The notes: generated by a model from the letters alone, not told the origin. Positions 28,302-37,154 are shown, counted from the stretch's first letter. The stretch: DNA of 64,000 bases from Flavobacterium magnum (GCF_003055625.1 NZ_CP028811.1:1178001-1242000); one strand, 5' to 3'. Numbers and translations are program-made.

Positions 28302-28826
28302 ATGAACAAAATCCTTTCCTTATTACTATGCGCTGCCATGTTTTCCTGTGATACGGCGAAAAGTGCCAGACAATCTGCAACACGGCCGCTGGCAGTCCAA
28401 TCCGGATGCCCTGAAGACGGAGTATGTACCATTGCCAAATACCAGAATAAGTCTATTGTCGTTACCGAAGGCGAACGCGGCAGCCTGAGTTACCAGCTAC
28501 AGGACGCACCGTCAACCGATGTGTATGTACTCACATACACCCGCAATGTGCCCGAAGGCGTGCAGGATGGGACGTACCGCGAAGAAATCATTTTTGAATC
28601 GGTCCATACGAATACGGCTACTGTGATGGAAGGGGCTGCGCTGCAGAACGCAAAGCTGCTGTTCGGACGTTTTTGTTATTGCAAAGGACAAACCGGATAT
28701 TATCGTATAGATAAAGGGACGCTGCGGGTGTCTGGCAGCACAAAGCAACGTCAGTTCAGCCTGGATTTCAGGATTTCAGAGACCCCGCAGATTTTATCGG
28801 CGATCCGGTTTTCGGATCAATCGTAA
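28302..28826 (+). CDS. Hypothetical lipoprotein
   Basis: A 174-residue lipoprotein with lipobox MFSC (Cys near residue 16). The mature part is beta-rich and contains three further Cys (GCPEDGVC and RFCYCKG). No family is recognised. The pattern of strands, with long acidic and Thr-rich loops, is consistent with a small beta-barrel or lipocalin-like fold, but this is only a guess. It is divergent from the metalloprotease gene and has no co-directional neighbour. Confidence 0.7.
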   Translation: MNKILSLLLCAAMFSCDTAKSARQSATRPLAVQSGCPEDGVCTIAKYQNKSIVVTEGERGSLSYQLQDAPSTDVYVLTYTRNVPEGVQDGTYREEIIFESVHTNTATVMEGAALQNAKLLFGRFCYCKGQTGYYRIDKGTLRVSGSTKQRQFSLDFRISETPQILSAIRFSDQS

Positions 28827-28840
28827 AATTTTAACTGTTG

Positions 28841-28896
28841 ATGACACGCGCCGTTACCGGCCATGAGCGGGTGCTTTGTAACGCGTCATGGTTTTT
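28841..28896 (+). other. Large imperfect hairpin downstream of the hypothetical lipoprotein gene
   Basis: CGTTAC pairs with GTAACG, extended by ATGA with TCAT across two bulges, around a loop of about 20 nt, then GGTTTTTC. It may be the terminator of the lipoprotein gene. The rest of 28827-29004 shows nothing else I can support. Confidence 0.35.
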
Positions 28897-29004
28897 CAAT
28901 CGTAACGACTTGGGCCAGGCGGAACGTTTGCTCTGCAGACATTGTACGGAATTCTAAGCATGGCCTAACTGACAAGATTGCAACGATTCGCAACTTTTAC
29001 AAAT

Positions 29005-29037
29005 AAAAAAAGGCACCAGCGTAAGCCGATGCCTTTC
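29005..29037 (-). terminator. Intrinsic terminator of tsf
   Basis: On the minus strand AAAGGCATCGGC pairs with GCTGGTGCCTTT (one G-U) around TTAC, followed by a T run. It ends the rplM-rpsI-rpsB-tsf cluster. Confidence 0.88.
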
Positions 29038-29056
29038 AAAGTAACTTGAATTATAA

Positions 29057-29878
29057 TTATCCCAGGGCAACCCTTTTGAATCCTGTTACAGTAAGACCTG
29101 AATCAACAGACTTCACATAAGCGGCCACGCTCATTGAGCCGTCCTTGATGTAATCCTGGTTTACCAAAGTGTTGTCTTTGAAGAAACGCTGGATTTTTCC
29201 TTTTGCGATGTTGTCAAGCATAGCTTCCGCTTTGCCTTCCTGGCGCAATTGGTCTTTTGCAATCTCGATTTCTTTCTCGATTACGGCAGAATCAACGCCT
29301 GACTCGTCCAAAGCGATCGGAGACATGGCAGCGGCCTGCATTGCTACGTTACGGGCAGCTTCTTCAGCACCTTCAACATTAGCAGAAAGCGCTACCAAAG
29401 TGGCGATTTTCCCTGAGTGAACATAAGAACCCACGAAAGCTCCGCTCAGTTTTTCAAAAGAGTTTACTTCAATTTTTTCACCGATAACGCCGGTTTGCTC
29501 AATCAGCTTGTCGGCAACGGTGATGCCGTTAAAATCGGCAGCAAGGAAAGCCTCTTTATTGTCGAACTGGATGGCCAGCTGTGCCAGATCATTCGCCAGT
29601 TTTACGAAGCCTTCATTTTTACCTACGAAATCTGTTTCGCAGTTCAGTGTGATGGCTACGCCTTCGGTTTTATCAGCATTTACGAAAGCTACGGCAGCGC
29701 CTTCCGTGTTCTCACGGTCAGAGCGGTTGGCAGCTACTTTTTGTCCTTTTTTACGCAGGTTTTCGATAGCCAGGTCAAAATCGCCATCAGCTTCCACCAA
29801 TGCTTTTTTGCAGTCCATCATACCGGCGCCTGTGATTGTCCTTAATTTATTTACATCTGCAGCAGTAATTGTTGCCAT
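29057..29878 (-). CDS. tsf: Translation elongation factor Ts
   Basis: Guanine-nucleotide exchange factor for EF-Tu. The 273 residues include the N-terminal UBA-like domain (DVNKLRTITGAGMMDCKKAL), the conserved core TDFVGKNEGFVKLA with the EF-Tu contact region, and the C-terminal segment containing DYIKDGSMSVAAYVK. It lies after rpsB, as in most bacteria, but with a 142-bp spacer made of heptamer repeats. Confidence 0.97.
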   Translation of the reverse strand: MATITAADVNKLRTITGAGMMDCKKALVEADGDFDLAIENLRKKGQKVAANRSDRENTEGAAVAFVNADKTEGVAITLNCETDFVGKNEGFVKLANDLAQLAIQFDNKEAFLAADFNGITVADKLIEQTGVIGEKIEVNSFEKLSGAFVGSYVHSGKIATLVALSANVEGAEEAARNVAMQAAAMSPIALDESGVDSAVIEKEIEIAKDQLRQEGKAEAMLDNIAKGKIQRFFKDNTLVNQDYIKDGSMSVAAYVKSVDSGLTVTGFKRVALG

Positions 29879-29919
29879 TGTTTATTTATTTTAAGATTAT
29901 ATTTTGTGTAAAAAAAGAA

Positions 29920-30011
29920 ATTCCAATCGTTAAATCCCGGATTCCAATTTTATCAAATCATCAACTTTCAGTTGCTGATCCTTTTGGAACTTGGAATGTA
30001 ACTTTTGGAAT
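29920..30011 (-). repeat. Inverted pair of 7-bp-phased TTGGAAT repeats between rpsB and tsf
   Basis: ATTCCAA occurs at 29920 and 29941 (21 bp apart, three heptads). On the other side TTGGAAC, TTGGAAT, a variant heptad and TTGGAAT run in phase from 29984 to 30011. The two halves are inverted relative to each other. Confidence 0.6.
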
Positions 30012-30020
30012 TTAATGGAT

Positions 30021-30857
30021 TTATTCTTCAGTTGACTCAGCAGCTTCAGGAGCGGCAGCCTCAGTAGTTTCAGCTACGGGGGCTTCCTCAACGGCAGGAG
30101 CGGCTACTTCGGCAGCCGGTGCAGCCTGCGCAGTTTCTGTCTCGTCATCAGCCTCTTCTTTGTCAGAAGTACGGTTAGACAATCCATCAACTACAGCGGC
30201 AGTTACTAAAGATAAAATTTTCTCGATTGATTTAGAAGCATCATCATTTGCCGGGATCACATAATCCACCTCACGCGGGTCGGAGTTTGTGTCTACCATG
30301 GCGAAAACCGGAATGTTTAATTTCTGAGCTTCTTTTATTGCGATGTGTTCTGCTTTGATATCCACTACGAATAACGCGGCAGGAAGTCTTGACATATCAG
30401 CGATAGAACCTAAGTTCTTTTCTAATTTTGCACGCAGACGATCAACCTGTAAACGCTCTTTTTTAGATAAAGTCTGGAATGTGCCGTCTTTCTTCATCCT
30501 GTCGATAGTAGCCATTTTCTTAACAGCTTTACGGATGGTTACGAAGTTAGTCAGCATCCCGCCCGGCCATCTTTCAGTGATGTACGGCATGTTTGCAGCT
30601 TTTGCTTTGTCAGCAACGATGTCTTTTGCTTGTTTTTTGGTCGCAACGAAAAGGATTTTGCGGCCTGATGCAGCGATTTTCTTAAGGGCTTCGTTAGCCT
30701 CTTCAATCTTAGCTGCGGTCTTATACAGGTTAATGATATGAATACCATTACGCTCCATATAGATGTAAGGAGCCATGTTTGGATCCCATTTTCTGGTCAT
30801 GTGCCCGAAGTGAACACCTGCTTCCAGTAATTCTTTAACTTCTACTTTGTTTGCCAT
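30021..30857 (-). CDS. rpsB: 30S ribosomal protein S2
   Basis: A small-subunit protein at the head-body junction. The conserved part runs from VKELLEAGVHFGHMTRKWDPNM through HIINLYKTAAKIEEA to PVFAMVDTNSDPREVDYVIPANDDA, about 225 residues. An Ala/Glu-rich tail of about 50 residues follows (AQAAPAAEVAAPAVEEAP), a low-complexity extension often seen in Bacteroidota S2. It lies 185 bp after rpsI and upstream of tsf. Confidence 0.97.
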   Translation of the reverse strand: MANKVEVKELLEAGVHFGHMTRKWDPNMAPYIYMERNGIHIINLYKTAAKIEEANEALKKIAASGRKILFVATKKQAKDIVADKAKAANMPYITERWPGGMLTNFVTIRKAVKKMATIDRMKKDGTFQTLSKKERLQVDRLRAKLEKNLGSIADMSRLPAALFVVDIKAEHIAIKEAQKLNIPVFAMVDTNSDPREVDYVIPANDDASKSIEKILSLVTAAVVDGLSNRTSDKEEADDETETAQAAPAAEVAAPAVEEAPVAETTEAAAPEAAESTEE

Positions 30858-30898
30858 TTGTAATAGTTTACGTTCTGTCGAATTAGCAATGTTCCATA

Positions 30899-30933
30899 AG
30901 CTGTCAGCTGTTAGCTGTTGGCTATTGGCTTCA
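30899..30933 (+). repeat. Degenerate 7-bp tandem repeat between rpsI and rpsB
   Basis: Five heptamers in phase: AGCTGTC, AGCTGTT, AGCTGTT, GGCTATT, GGCTTCA. They occupy part of the rpsB leader. Confidence 0.65.
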
Positions 30934-31042
30934 TTTAGATGCTAAACTAATTTCCAGCCTCAGCGGGAATAGTAACAATAACTTAGTTTTTAATAATTTA
31001 ATGAACTTGATGCCCTGTACGCTCAGCACAGGACAGGTAATA

Positions 31043-31429
31043 TTAACGTTTAGAGAACTGGAATCTCTTACGGGCTTTCTTCTGACCGAACTTCTTACGT
31101 TCAACCATACGTGGGTCCCTTGTCAATAAACCTTCTGGCTTCAGGATTGCTCTGTTTCCTTCGCCAACTTCGCACATTGCCCTTGCAATTGCCATACGTA
31201 CCGCTTCAGCCTGGCCTGTAACACCACCACCGTATACGTTAATCTTAACGTCATAGTTGTCAGCGTTTTCGGTCATGGTCATTGGCTGCAATACCTTGTA
31301 CTGTAAAGTTGCCGTTGGGAAGTAAGTTGCGAATTCTTTTTTGTTTACGGTGATTTTTCCTGTTCCTTCAGAAACATAAACACGCGCTACAGCAGTTTTT
31401 CTTCTGCCGATTTTGTGGATTACTGCCAT
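31043..31429 (-). CDS. rpsI: 30S ribosomal protein S9
   Basis: A 128-residue protein with the start MAVIHKIGRRKTAVARVYV, a central GGGVTGQAEAVRMAIARAM, and a C-terminal basic tail ending KKARKRFQFSKR that reaches the decoding site. The start ATG overlaps the rplM stop codon by one base (TAATG), giving tight translational coupling. Confidence 0.97.
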   Translation of the reverse strand: MAVIHKIGRRKTAVARVYVSEGTGKITVNKKEFATYFPTATLQYKVLQPMTMTENADNYDVKINVYGGGVTGQAEAVRMAIARAMCEVGEGNRAILKPEGLLTRDPRMVERKKFGQKKARKRFQFSKR

Positions 31430-31884
31430 TACTTAAGGTCGTTTAGGTTAACAGTTTTAGGTTTTTGAGCGCCTTGTTTGTGCTCGCTGCCTACTACTAC
31501 ATTCAGGTTTCTGAAAAGTTCTGCGCCCAGTTTGTTCTTTGGCAACATTCCTTTTACAGCTTTCTCAACTAAAGCAGCAGGGTTCTTTTGCTGTAATACT
31601 TTAGCAGTTAAGGTTCTCTGACCTCCTGGGTAACCGGTATGACGCATGTAAATTTTGTCATCCATTTTTGAACCCGTAAGGTTGATTTTCTCTGCATTGA
31701 TAACGATTACGTTATCGCCACAGTCTACGTGCGGAGTATAACTCGGTTTGTACTTACCTCTAAGGATCATAGCGACCTTTGAAGCAAGACGGCCCAGGTT
31801 ATGCCCTTCAGCGTCAACAACAACCCACTCTTTGGAAACAGTGGCCTTGTTGGCTGAAATCGTCTTGTAACTTAATGTGTTCAC
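31429..31884 (-). CDS. rplM: 50S ribosomal protein L13
   Basis: A 151-residue early-assembly 50S protein; motifs VVDAEGHNLGRLASKVA, HVDCGDNVIVINAEKI and YMRHTGYPGGQRTLTA. First gene of the rplM-rpsI-rpsB-tsf run, with an exact consensus promoter about 45 nt upstream. Confidence 0.97.
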   Translation of the reverse strand: MNTLSYKTISANKATVSKEWVVVDAEGHNLGRLASKVAMILRGKYKPSYTPHVDCGDNVIVINAEKINLTGSKMDDKIYMRHTGYPGGQRTLTAKVLQQKNPAALVEKAVKGMLPKNKLGAELFRNLNVVVGSEHKQGAQKPKTVNLNDLK

Positions 31885-31929
31885 AATAATTTATTTTAAT
31901 TAAACATTCCATCCCCAATAAAGGGAGTG

Positions 31930-31959
31930 CAAAAGTACAATTATTTATTTTAAATGCAA
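31930..31959 (-). promoter_or_regulatory. Promoter of the rplM operon
   Basis: On the minus strand TTG (31959-31957), 19 bp, TACTTTTG (31937-31930). The leader to rplM would be about 40 nt. Confidence 0.85.
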
Positions 31960-32052
31960 ATGTCTGTAAAAGATTATTTTGGCAGTGTTTTTCAGTTTTC
32001 GTTGTAAAGTGTAATCTTCTCTGGAACAACACAAAACCTTCCCGATAAAACG

Positions 32053-32081
32053 ACAAAAAACCACCCGTTTCCGGATGGTTA
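32053..32081 (-). terminator. Intrinsic terminator of the ferritin-like gene pair
   Basis: On the minus strand AACCATCCG pairs with CGGGTGGTT (one G-U) around GAAA, then six T. It lies 70 bp after the stop codon of the second ferritin-like gene. Confidence 0.78.
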
Positions 32082-32151
32082 ATGCTATAGGTTGGCGGAA
32101 TTGTAGTCGGCGTATCAGGAATGCACGCCAAATCCCGGACACATCAGTTCG

Positions 32152-32967
32152 TTACACGATAAACAGGTTGGCAATATCCACGACCTGCTGTGTAGACAAC
32201 GGCTCGTCGAATGCTTCGCTTCCCGCATCAGCGCCGAAAGGTCCGCCTGTATTGAAGCCGGCCTGTGTGGTCACTTCTTCACCATTGTATACGGCCTGGG
32301 TCTCAGCCGGCATTCCGGCACCACGTTGGTTGCCGACAATCCATCCTTTGAGTCCGCGCAGCCTTCTGACCTCTGAAGCGTGTCTTGCTTCAACGGAATG
32401 GATCTGCAATGCAGCGGTGAGTAAATCCGGTTGCGTGATCAGGTTTCCGGCCTGGCCTTTATAAGCCCTTACACCGGTATCCTCAAATGCCTGTGCCAAA
32501 GCCAGGAACTGCGCATATGCCGTAGCCTGCCCGATTCCATTGTCATTAAACGGGTCGAACAACCCGCCGACGGTGAAATCAAAAGTAGGTTTTGCAGGGG
32601 CGCTTGCACCCAAAGCATTGGTCAGGAATGTCACGTGATCGGTTTCATGGGCAGAAATCTGCATGAACACTTTCTCGTCGCGGCCTCCCGTCGGGATTAC
32701 GCCTGATTCAAGGCCCATCATGTAAAACTCTTTTTCAAGGTATTCCAGTATCAGTGCAAATTGTAGTGCACCGGTTGGCGTAGCGGGGGTCGGTGTAATA
32801 TCTGCCGCAAATGCTTTTGATGACATGGTGGCGAGTCCGAATGGCACTGCTGCCAGCGCAAGATTCTTCCCTATTTTTCCGAACTGCCCGAAACTGTCGC
32901 GTCTCGAACCTTCACTGCGCATCATTTCCTCATTGGTAAATGACTCTAAAAATTTGATAATATTCAT
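32152..32967 (-). CDS. Ferritin-like domain protein, probably Tat-exported
   Basis: A 271-residue protein of the ferritin-like (desiccation-related, Ferritin_2) group. The four-helix core carries carboxylate and His positions: ALILEYLEKEFYMM, ISAHETDHVTFL, LAQAFEDTGVRAYKG and IHSVEARHASEVRRL. An unusually long N-terminal region (about 55 residues) contains SRRDSF (Arg22-Arg23), a hydrophobic stretch and an AFA cleavage-type end, which fits a twin-arginine signal. Function in the periplasm is unknown; iron or oxidative-stress roles are guesses. It forms a pair with the next gene (18-bp gap), which is upstream in transcription. Confidence 0.8.
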   Translation of the reverse strand: MNIIKFLESFTNEEMMRSEGSRRDSFGQFGKIGKNLALAAVPFGLATMSSKAFAADITPTPATPTGALQFALILEYLEKEFYMMGLESGVIPTGGRDEKVFMQISAHETDHVTFLTNALGASAPAKPTFDFTVGGLFDPFNDNGIGQATAYAQFLALAQAFEDTGVRAYKGQAGNLITQPDLLTAALQIHSVEARHASEVRRLRGLKGWIVGNQRGAGMPAETQAVYNGEEVTTQAGFNTGGPFGADAGSEAFDEPLSTQQVVDIANLFIV

Positions 32968-32985
32968 GATCGTGAGTTTTAAATG

Positions 32986-33729
32986 TTATAAATAATTCGC
33001 AGTGAATTCCGTAGTAATGAAAGCTCCGGCCACACTAAGTATTTCTGATGGCTCTTTGGCAACGTCCAATCCTGTTGAAGCGCTGACGATATCATCGCCG
33101 GCAAACGAATTGGAATTCGGGTTGATCAGGCTTCGGATCGCCGAAGCATGCCTTGCCTCTACAGAAACAATCTTACCGGCCAGTAACAGGTAATTGACAT
33201 CCGTGATTTGTTTAGCAGCGCCATTGTAGGCAGCTACCCCTGTATCTTCAAGCGCTTTTGCTGTCGCCAATACCGCATTACGGTCATTGAAGTTCAGTCC
33301 GCTGTAATCAAAGGCCAGCGTAGGCAGTAATTGCGTTGACGGATCAGGCAAGCTTCCTGTCAGGGCAGCCTTAAAGAATTCCCGGTGGATCACCTCGTGG
33401 TGGTAAAGATCAGTCAGCACCTGACGGTCTTCATCCGGAAAACTGTTGAAACCTGAAGCATTGACTACCTTTGTATAGAAGTCTGCTTCAAGTTGTTCGA
33501 GCGCATAGGCATAAGTCAGCACGCCGAAATCGCCGCCTCCCAAATCAAATACATTGTTCCGTAAACCCGGCAACTGGTTTTGATTTCCATTGCCATTGTC
33601 ATCGTCGGTGTCGTTACACCCGGCGAGCAGCAAGCCTGTACCGATCACGGTAAGCCCACTCAGCTTCAGGAAACTCCTCCTGTTTGTAAAAGAAGGATTT
33701 ACTTCCTGGATTTTCACTGTGTTTTTCAT
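32986..33729 (-). CDS. Ferritin-like domain lipoprotein with twin-arginine signal
   Basis: A 247-residue paralogue of the downstream gene. The signal region reads RRSFLKLSGLTVIG (Arg17-Arg18), the classic Tat motif, and continues into a lipobox LLAGC (Cys38) with acidic residues after it, so it is a Tat-exported lipoprotein. The ferritin-like core includes TYAYALEQLEADFY, HHEVIHREFFKAAL, TAKALEDTGVAAYNG and SVEARHASAIRSL. A start three codons upstream (33738) is equally possible. Both proteins probably work together at the membrane, inferred from pairing. Confidence 0.82.
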   Translation of the reverse strand: MKNTVKIQEVNPSFTNRRSFLKLSGLTVIGTGLLLAGCNDTDDDNGNGNQNQLPGLRNNVFDLGGGDFGVLTYAYALEQLEADFYTKVVNASGFNSFPDEDRQVLTDLYHHEVIHREFFKAALTGSLPDPSTQLLPTLAFDYSGLNFNDRNAVLATAKALEDTGVAAYNGAAKQITDVNYLLLAGKIVSVEARHASAIRSLINPNSNSFAGDDIVSASTGLDVAKEPSEILSVAGAFITTEFTANYL

Positions 33730-33921
33730 AATGAACATTTAATAGTGGTTAATAATCATTTTACCCGAAATTGGTCCCGCCGCCCCACTTGCGGTACTTT
33801 TCCGGAAATTTAATTTGCCGTCTGTTTACTGGAATCTTTGTTATTTTTTGGTAATGTAAAGTTGTTTATTAATTGTGCATGAATGTTTCACAATAACTTT
33901 AAAACCTTACATAATTCACAT

Positions 33922-33929
33922 TATATTTG
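33922..33929 (+). promoter_or_regulatory. -7 box candidate for the LacI-family gene
   Basis: TATATTTG fits TAnnTTTG, but no TTG lies 17 or 19 bp upstream. The leader would be about 24 nt. The remainder of the 217-bp divergent region has no other signal I can support. Confidence 0.4.
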
Positions 33930-33955
33930 TGTGAACTGCCAATAATCGTATACTG

Positions 33956-34975
33956 ATGAAAGAAAAAGCCACCTTAAAGCAAATCGCGAAAGAACTGCAC
34001 GTCTCCGTCTCCACGGTTTCAAAGGCGCTCAATGACAGTCCTGAAATCTCGGAACCCACCAAAATCAAGATACAGGAATTTGCCAAACTCAAAAACTACA
34101 AGCCCAACATCATTGGCCTGAACCTGAAGAACCGGAAGACCAAAACCATCGGCGTGATTATCCCGAACATCATGAACGCGTTCTTTGCCAAGGTCTTCAG
34201 CGGCATAGAGAAGGTTGCCGAAGCCAAAGGCTATAACGTAATCACCTGCATTTCAAACGAGTCGCTCGAAAAGGAAATCCACACGCTCGACATGCTCAGC
34301 AACGGTACCATTGACGGTTTTATCCTCTCCGTTTCGGAAGAGGCACAGAAGCTCAACGAATACCAGCATTTTGTCGACGTCATTAACGACGGTACACCCA
34401 TTGTGATGTTTGACCGCATCGCTGAAAAGGTAGATTGCGACAAGGTCGTCGTAGATGATTTCGATTCTGCGGTGCATGCCACACAGCATCTGCTGAAACT
34501 CGGCTGTAAAAAAATTGCACTGCTTTCGGCGATCGATAACCTCAGCGTAGGGAAGTTGCGTGCCAAAGGGTATTATGAAGCGCTCGAAAAAAACGGTTCC
34601 CACGCCAGCGATACCCTGATTATCCGTACGGATACCGAAGAGGATTTCAATCAGCGGATTGAGACGTTACTTGACCGTGAGCAACCCGACGGCGTGTTTG
34701 CCTTAGACGAGCATGCGTCGACCATGGCGATGAAAGCGGCAATAAAACGCGGCATCAGGATTCCGGATGATCTCTCAGTAATCGGGTTTGCCGACGGAAT
34801 CTGGTCCAGGCGCATGACCCCAAGCCTGTCGACCATCAGCCAGCACGGACCCGAAATAGGCGAGGCTGCCGCGAGGTTGCTGATTGAGAGGCTCGAAAGT
34901 AAGGAAGAGGTCAAGCCCGTAACCAATATCATTAGGACTGAACTGCGCCAACGGGATTCTACCAGGAAATTATAA
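33956..34975 (+). CDS. LacI-family transcriptional regulator
   Basis: A 339-residue repressor-type regulator. The HTH (about residues 6-30) reads TLKQIAKELHVSVSTVSKALN, with the hinge region following. The effector-binding domain has the usual signposts TIGVIIPNIMNAFFAKVFSGIE, the VVVDDFDSAVHATQHLL block, DGVFALDEHASTMAMKAA and TTIS-type C-terminal segment PSLSTISQHGPEIGEAAARLL. Nothing around it is an obvious sugar operon. It overlaps the next, convergent methyltransferase gene by 6 bp. The effector and targets are unknown. Confidence 0.92.
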   Translation: MKEKATLKQIAKELHVSVSTVSKALNDSPEISEPTKIKIQEFAKLKNYKPNIIGLNLKNRKTKTIGVIIPNIMNAFFAKVFSGIEKVAEAKGYNVITCISNESLEKEIHTLDMLSNGTIDGFILSVSEEAQKLNEYQHFVDVINDGTPIVMFDRIAEKVDCDKVVVDDFDSAVHATQHLLKLGCKKIALLSAIDNLSVGKLRAKGYYEALEKNGSHASDTLIIRTDTEEDFNQRIETLLDREQPDGVFALDEHASTMAMKAAIKRGIRIPDDLSVIGFADGIWSRRMTPSLSTISQHGPEIGEAAARLLIERLESKEEVKPVTNIIRTELRQRDSTRKL

Positions 34976-35635
34976 GCGCGTGATCCTGAAAATGTAGTTT
35001 TTCTCCCCAGCGACCTTTTTCTCCTTAATAGTATCGAAACCCATCCGGTTTTTGAAGGCTATGGATTGGATCGTCGGAAGGTCGCAGTCTTCTGAAAGGA
35101 TCAAATATATATTGTTTTCTGCCGTCGAGAAAACCGGCAGCTGCGCAAACAGTGCTTCAAAATAATTGAAGTCGCTTCCGCAGAACCAGGCTCGTTCAGC
35201 TACAGACTGCGGTTCTTTCGGATAATATGGAGGGTTGATGATAATGCAGTCAAATTCTCTTCCGCTGAGGTTTTCAAATAAGTCTGAAAACACAGCCTCG
35301 ACGTCTACACTGTTCTCCGCAGCATTTTGTGCCAAAGCCGTCAAGGCAATTTCATTGATGTCGGTCGCGGTCACCCGCGCGCCTTTTTTCGCCGCCAGTA
35401 TAGAAATGATGCCGCAGCCGCAGCCGAGTTCGAGAAAGCGCAGGTCTTTCTGCGGAAGCCCATCGATGAAATCCAGCAGGATGCGCGTGCTGATGGTGAG
35501 AAAAGGCGGAAAAACCGTGGGCTCTACCCAAACGGAAATGTCCTTGTAAGTGTATTTTCGGCGCTTTTTGAGGTACACCGCGCTCGCCTTCTTGAGGAAT
35601 GGGCTCAGGATTTTCTTTAGAATCTGTCGCATCAT
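34970..35635 (-). CDS. Class I SAM-dependent methyltransferase (HemK-like)
   Basis: A 221-residue methyltransferase. SAM-binding motif I is FLELGCGCGIISILAAKKGA, motif II includes VTATDINEIALTAL, and the motif IV sequence NPPYYP marks the HemK/N6-adenine group that methylates amide or amino nitrogen. Its start overlaps the stop of the B12-type radical SAM gene by 4 bp, making it the last gene of the radical SAM region. It could modify a glycan or protein of that pathway, or be an unrelated rider; only the placement suggests the former. Confidence 0.85.
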   Translation of the reverse strand: MMRQILKKILSPFLKKASAVYLKKRRKYTYKDISVWVEPTVFPPFLTISTRILLDFIDGLPQKDLRFLELGCGCGIISILAAKKGARVTATDINEIALTALAQNAAENSVDVEAVFSDLFENLSGREFDCIIINPPYYPKEPQSVAERAWFCGSDFNYFEALFAQLPVFSTAENNIYLILSEDCDLPTIQSIAFKNRMGFDTIKEKKVAGEKNYIFRITRL

Positions 35636-37152
35636 TCTGAGTAAAATCCTTCGATTTCAGGCTGGCGGTACTTCCAGATTTTTTGCAATGCCTTGATTTC
35701 GTATGGAAAGTGATACCATCCTGTTTTATATCGGATGCCTGAGACTGCGCGCAGCAAATGCCTTTTGTAGCCCTTAATCCGAAAATCAGACACCGTCGGA
35801 TAATAGCCGTTCAGCACAGTTTCAAAATTCCGGATCGTATCAATCATGTAAGGCTTGAGCCAGGGCGTAAGCGGATTTTTGCGCAAATCGAAGTTTTCCC
35901 AGCTCGGCGAAATCCATTCTTCGAGCGTTTCAGGGAATGAAAATCCGGCATCGGTAATCTGGCGGTACAGTGCAGAACCTTCCGTGGGTACGGGGCTGAA
36001 AAGGTAGATAATGATTTCAGCATCGGGGTTGATGCGCTTGATTTCCTTGATGAAATTGATGTCCCATAAGATCTGATCGTACACTTCCTTTTCGGTATCG
36101 GCAGGCATGCCCAAGACAAATGACAACTCAGGGATGATGTCGGCGTTTTTCATGCGCAGTACAAAATCCCTGATCATCCTGCCGGTCTGCGTACCGCCTT
36201 TATTCATTTGTTTGAGTACGGCGTCATTGCCGGTTTCGGCGCCAAGGAAAATCATCCGGCATCCGGCCCTGCGCATCAGTTTCAGGTCGTCGTCGGAATA
36301 CATATTAATGGTATCAATCCTTCCCTCGCCCCAATAACTGATGTTGTCGTCCATGATCAGTTCGGAAAACTCAAGCACACGCTTTTTCGACGTAAAAAAA
36401 TTATTGTCGTGGAATTCGACGGCGTCGATATTGTATTTTTCCTTAAAATATTTGACATCCTCATAGATCCGCGCGGCTGACATGCCTTTCCATTTCGCAT
36501 TAAATATCGGCACAACCGCACAGAATGAACACGAAAACGGGCAGCCCATACTCGAATGATAGGACAGGGTTTTACGGCCCATGAAGGTTTTCGCAAGATA
36601 ATTGCGTACGGGATAAAACGAATTCAGGTAGTCGTAGGGAAGTTTCGGCAGGGTATCCTGATCCAATAACGCTTCCACGGCGGTTTTAACAATGTCGCCC
36701 TTTTCGTTTTTATAGATCAGGTTCCTGATCAGGAAAATGGTGTCCGTGTCGCCCGATTCGATCGCAGAGATCAGTTGCGGAAAGGTATTGTCGCCCGGCC
36801 CGTTGATTACATAATCGACCACGCCTGATTCGAGTGCCACCTTATATTGGTTGGATGCGAAATAGCCGCCCCACACCGTGATGACATCAGGATAGGCTTC
36901 GCGGATTTTCTTCGTAAACGGAATCGCCTGCCGCAATTGCGGGCCCGGCATCACCGTGGAACCGAAATACCTGAATTCACCGGTTTTGAGGTAGTCCTCT
37001 ATAGTTTGCCACGGGTCTTTCTCGAGATTGCCATCGACAAAAACATACTGGTGTTTGCCATGAATAGAGGCACCAACCTGCAAAATCGAATTCGGGATGC
37101 GGTGCTTTCCGTTGGCACTCCGGGGGTTGAATATGATGACTTTGTTTCTCAT
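35632..37152 (-). CDS. B12-binding-type radical SAM enzyme
   Basis: A 506-residue enzyme with a Rossmann-like N-terminal half (VIIFNPRSANGKHRIPN, VWGGYFASNQY, VVDYVINGPGDNT) of the cobalamin-binding type and a radical SAM barrel with the CxxxCxxC motif in GCPFSCSFCAVVPIF near residues 203-210. No DxHxxG motif is visible, so any cobalamin would bind without the lower His. The barrel goes on to EFHDNNFF and a MIFLGAETGNDAVLKQMNKG block. The start at 37152 (MRNKVIIFN) lies 2 bp after the SPASM gene stop; an earlier ATG at 37248 overlaps that gene. Probable reaction: methylation or rearrangement at an unactivated carbon; substrate unknown. Confidence 0.9.
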   Translation of the reverse strand: MRNKVIIFNPRSANGKHRIPNSILQVGASIHGKHQYVFVDGNLEKDPWQTIEDYLKTGEFRYFGSTVMPGPQLRQAIPFTKKIREAYPDVITVWGGYFASNQYKVALESGVVDYVINGPGDNTFPQLISAIESGDTDTIFLIRNLIYKNEKGDIVKTAVEALLDQDTLPKLPYDYLNSFYPVRNYLAKTFMGRKTLSYHSSMGCPFSCSFCAVVPIFNAKWKGMSAARIYEDVKYFKEKYNIDAVEFHDNNFFTSKKRVLEFSELIMDDNISYWGEGRIDTINMYSDDDLKLMRRAGCRMIFLGAETGNDAVLKQMNKGGTQTGRMIRDFVLRMKNADIIPELSFVLGMPADTEKEVYDQILWDINFIKEIKRINPDAEIIIYLFSPVPTEGSALYRQITDAGFSFPETLEEWISPSWENFDLRKNPLTPWLKPYMIDTIRNFETVLNGYYPTVSDFRIKGYKRHLLRAVSGIRYKTGWYHFPYEIKALQKIWKYRQPEIEGFYSE

Positions 37153-37154
37153 GG

